A stretch of DNA of 7,553 bases from JBFWIW01 sp050253535 (GTDB lineage: Bacteria; Bacillota; Clostridia; Oscillospirales; Oscillospiraceae): the NCBI GenBank assembly GCA_050253535.1, contig JBFWIW010000092.1:1-7553 (forward strand), in the 5' to 3' direction. A model generated the notes under the pieces. That model searched no databases. It was not told where the DNA came from and saw only the letters and a program-made list of their open reading frames with translations. Below, piece after piece: positions 6,202-7,553 of the stretch. The translations under genes were made by a program, and so were the position numbers. Positions within the stretch are counted from its first letter, which is position 1. Every line of letters begins with the position of its first letter.

Positions 6202-7392
6202 TTACTGCATTGATAGCAGGCCTGTGCTGATGGACATATATGCGCAGACGGCATAGTATAACTGGTCGAGTTCGATATATTCGTCGGTGACGTGCGCCAG
6301 ATGCTCGAAGGAGGGACCGAGTCCGATGGTTCGGATATTTGCCTCGCCGGCGTAATGGCTTCCGTTGGTGCAAAAATGCCAGGTGGAAATTTTGGAGCCG
6401 ATACCGTCCTTTTGCAGTTCCCAATATGCGGCCTGCACAAAATCGTCGTCTTCGCCGTACAGCCAGGCGGGGAAAAACCTTTCGCCCTCGATAGTTTTGC
6501 CGGTATAACACTTTTCAGAGCCGCGCGCATAAGACACCGCAGCGTCCAGCTCGGGGTCCTTTTCCCGCAGAGCATTGATCAGTTCACAAATGGGCGCAAG
6601 TATACTCTCTTTTGTCTCGCCGACCAGCGTGCGGCGGTCATAAGTCGCCCGGCAGTACTGCGGCACGACGGAGGCACCGGGATACGGGGATGAAATGATA
6701 TCGGTCAGCGCCATAATTCCTTTTCCGAGCATCGGATGTTCGGTTTCGGGCAGGTCTTTTATCCCCTCTATGATTTTCATCATTTTGTAAACCGCGTTGA
6801 CGCCTTTTTCCGGGTTGGAGGAGTGCGCGGGGCGGCCAAAGGTTTCAACAACGATTTCGGCGCGGCCTCTCTGGCCGATCCGCAGATCCAGATGAGAGGG
6901 TTCGCAGATAATAACGATGTCGGGTTCAACAATTGCGCTTATGGATCGGGCGGCGACGCCTTCAAAGCACTCCTCGTGACAGCTTCCCGCCACATAGATT
7001 TCTCCCGCGAAGTCGCGGTTTGTTTCTTCGGCAAAGAATACTGCCGCGCAGCAGGCAGCAGACAGACCGCCTTTCATATCCGTGGTTCCTCGGCCGTAAA
7101 TGCGGCCGTTTTCAATTTCCGCGCCGAAGGGGTCGTGTGTCCAGACCTTTGGATCGGCGACGGGAACCTCGTCCATATGCCCCTCGTACAGTATCTTTTT
7201 TCCAGGCCTATTCCCTTTGATGCAGCCAATGATATTGCCGTATTTATCTTTCTCAATGCTGTCAAAGTTGTTGTTGCGGAAAAAGTTCTCCAGGATGCCT
7301 GCAACACACTGTTCTTCTCCCGACATTGACTTTGTACGTACCAGTTTACAGCACAGATCACAAACCTTCATTTGTCTTTCGGAATCCAACAT
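6202..7392 (-). CDS. ygeY: YgeY-like M20 family metallohydrolase
   Basis: Cytoplasmic M20-type di-metal amidase/peptidase, 396 residues from the ATG at 7392. Numbering from this Met: H72-x-D74 in EGHMDEVP, the bridging D105 in GRGTTDMKGG, E140-E141 in CHEEC, E164 in CEPSH, and C-terminal H367 in EHLAHVTDE. The dimerisation-domain signs IGQRGRAEI, AHSSNPEKGVNA and DRRTLVGET, followed by FFPAWLYGEDDDF and FCTNGSHYAG, match the E. coli YgeY pattern rather than ArgE or DapE. YgeY is annotated as a putative selenium-metabolism hydrolase and occurs in anaerobic purine/urate degradation clusters together with a hydantoinase. M20 also contains allantoate amidohydrolases and N-carbamoyl-L-amino-acid hydrolases, so cleavage of a ring-opened ureide is plausible. 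The gene starts 18 bp after ridA, clearly co-transcribed. Catalytic residues are complete. Confidence 0.87.
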   Translation of the reverse strand: MLDSERQMKVCDLCCKLVRTKSMSGEEQCVAGILENFFRNNNFDSIEKDKYGNIIGCIKGNRPGKKILYEGHMDEVPVADPKVWTHDPFGAEIENGRIYGRGTTDMKGGLSAACCAAVFFAEETNRDFAGEIYVAGSCHEECFEGVAARSISAIVEPDIVIICEPSHLDLRIGQRGRAEIVVETFGRPAHSSNPEKGVNAVYKMMKIIEGIKDLPETEHPMLGKGIMALTDIISSPYPGASVVPQYCRATYDRRTLVGETKESILAPICELINALREKDPELDAAVSYARGSEKCYTGKTIEGERFFPAWLYGEDDDFVQAAYWELQKDGIGSKISTWHFCTNGSHYAGEANIRTIGLGPSFEHLAHVTDEYIELDQLYYAVCAYMSISTGLLSMQ

Positions 7393-7401
7393 TGAAATAA
7401 T

Positions 7402-7408
7402 CCCCTCC
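7402..7408 (-). promoter_or_regulatory. Ribosome binding site that fixes the ygeY-like start
   Basis: GGAGGGG on the minus strand lies 9 bases before the ATG at 7392. A longer reading would start at a TTG at 7410, but that codon lies just before and partly inside this strong Shine-Dalgarno sequence and has no site of its own, so the ATG is preferred. Confidence 0.75.
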
Positions 7409-7410
7409 AA

Positions 7411-7553
7411 TTATAATTCCGCGATTGCCTCTATCTCGCAGAGAACACCTTTCGGCAGCGCTTTCACAGCCACGCAGCTGCGGGCGGGTTTCGAGATAAA
7501 GTAGCGGGCGTAAACCTCATTAAAGGCGGCAAAATCGCCCATGTCCGCTAAAA
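7411..7553 (-). CDS. ridA: RidA family enamine/imine deaminase, C-terminal part (5' partial)
   Basis: The last 46 residues of a RidA (YjgF/YER057c/UK114) protein, too short to show as a separate long frame, ending at TAA 7413-7411. Seen: DFAAFNEVYARYF, then KPARSCVAVKALPKG and CEIEAIAEL. The Arg of PARSC corresponds to Arg105 of E. coli RidA, which binds the carboxylate of 2-aminoacrylate-like substrates, and the Glu of EIEAIA to Glu120, so an active deaminase is expected. About 80 N-terminal residues lie beyond the window. RidA hydrolyses reactive enamines/imines released by other enzymes. Its place first in the visible series, 18 bp before the ygeY-like gene, suggests it handles an intermediate of this pathway. 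Confidence 0.9.
   Translation of the reverse strand, partial: LADMGDFAAFNEVYARYFISKPARSCVAVKALPKGVLCEIEAIAEL

Noticed and set aside
7393..7410. TTG at 7410 as start of the ygeY-like gene
   Set aside because: It would place the start inside or just before the GGAGGGG site that serves the ATG at 7392.

Overview
The window reads as a bacterial chromosome fragment from a draft or metagenome assembly, since an exact run of 100 N sits at 1668-1767. Strong GGAGG-type ribosome binding sites, short intrinsic terminators, mid-range GC and the gene content (two amidohydrolases, an NCS1 permease, a YgeY-type M20 hydrolase and RidA) suggest an anaerobic member of the Firmicutes/Clostridia or a similar fermenter. 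That assignment is inference from style, not from a marker gene.

Left contig (1-1667): a plus-strand monovalent cation:proton antiporter of the CPA2/Kef type with a C-terminal TrkA-C (RCK_C) domain, cut at its 5' end by the window edge. It is followed by about 350 bp with no convincing gene. That stretch holds several inverted repeats: a bulged stem right after the antiporter stop, a possible terminated structured RNA at about 1400-1560, and a perfect 14-bp palindrome just before the gap. This side looks more AT-rich than the right side.

Right contig (1768-7553): everything is on the minus strand and reads as one operon-like series, right to left. The order is ridA (3' end only), a ygeY-like M20 metallohydrolase, a D-hydantoinase/dihydropyrimidinase-type amidohydrolase, an NCS1 permease (Mhp1/allantoin/hydantoin type) and a D-aminoacylase-type amidohydrolase whose C-terminus is lost in the gap. 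Every visible start has a good or acceptable Shine-Dalgarno sequence. The spacers between the last four genes carry stem-loops, and the one between ygeY and hyuA is a textbook short intrinsic terminator overlapping a possible promoter, so hyuA and downstream genes may be differentially expressed.

Together the genes look like an uptake-and-hydrolysis route for a cyclic ureide (hydantoin, dihydropyrimidine, or a ring from purine breakdown). The NCS1 permease would import it, the hydantoinase would open the ring, and the D-aminoacylase-like and/or YgeY-like enzyme would release the amino acid. RidA would clear reactive enamine/imine intermediates. YgeY and hydantoinase genes are also found together in the anaerobic urate/purine gene clusters of gut bacteria, so a purine-derived substrate is a reasonable alternative. 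No N-carbamoylase of the usual kinds, selenium-dependent dehydrogenase or regulator is visible here.
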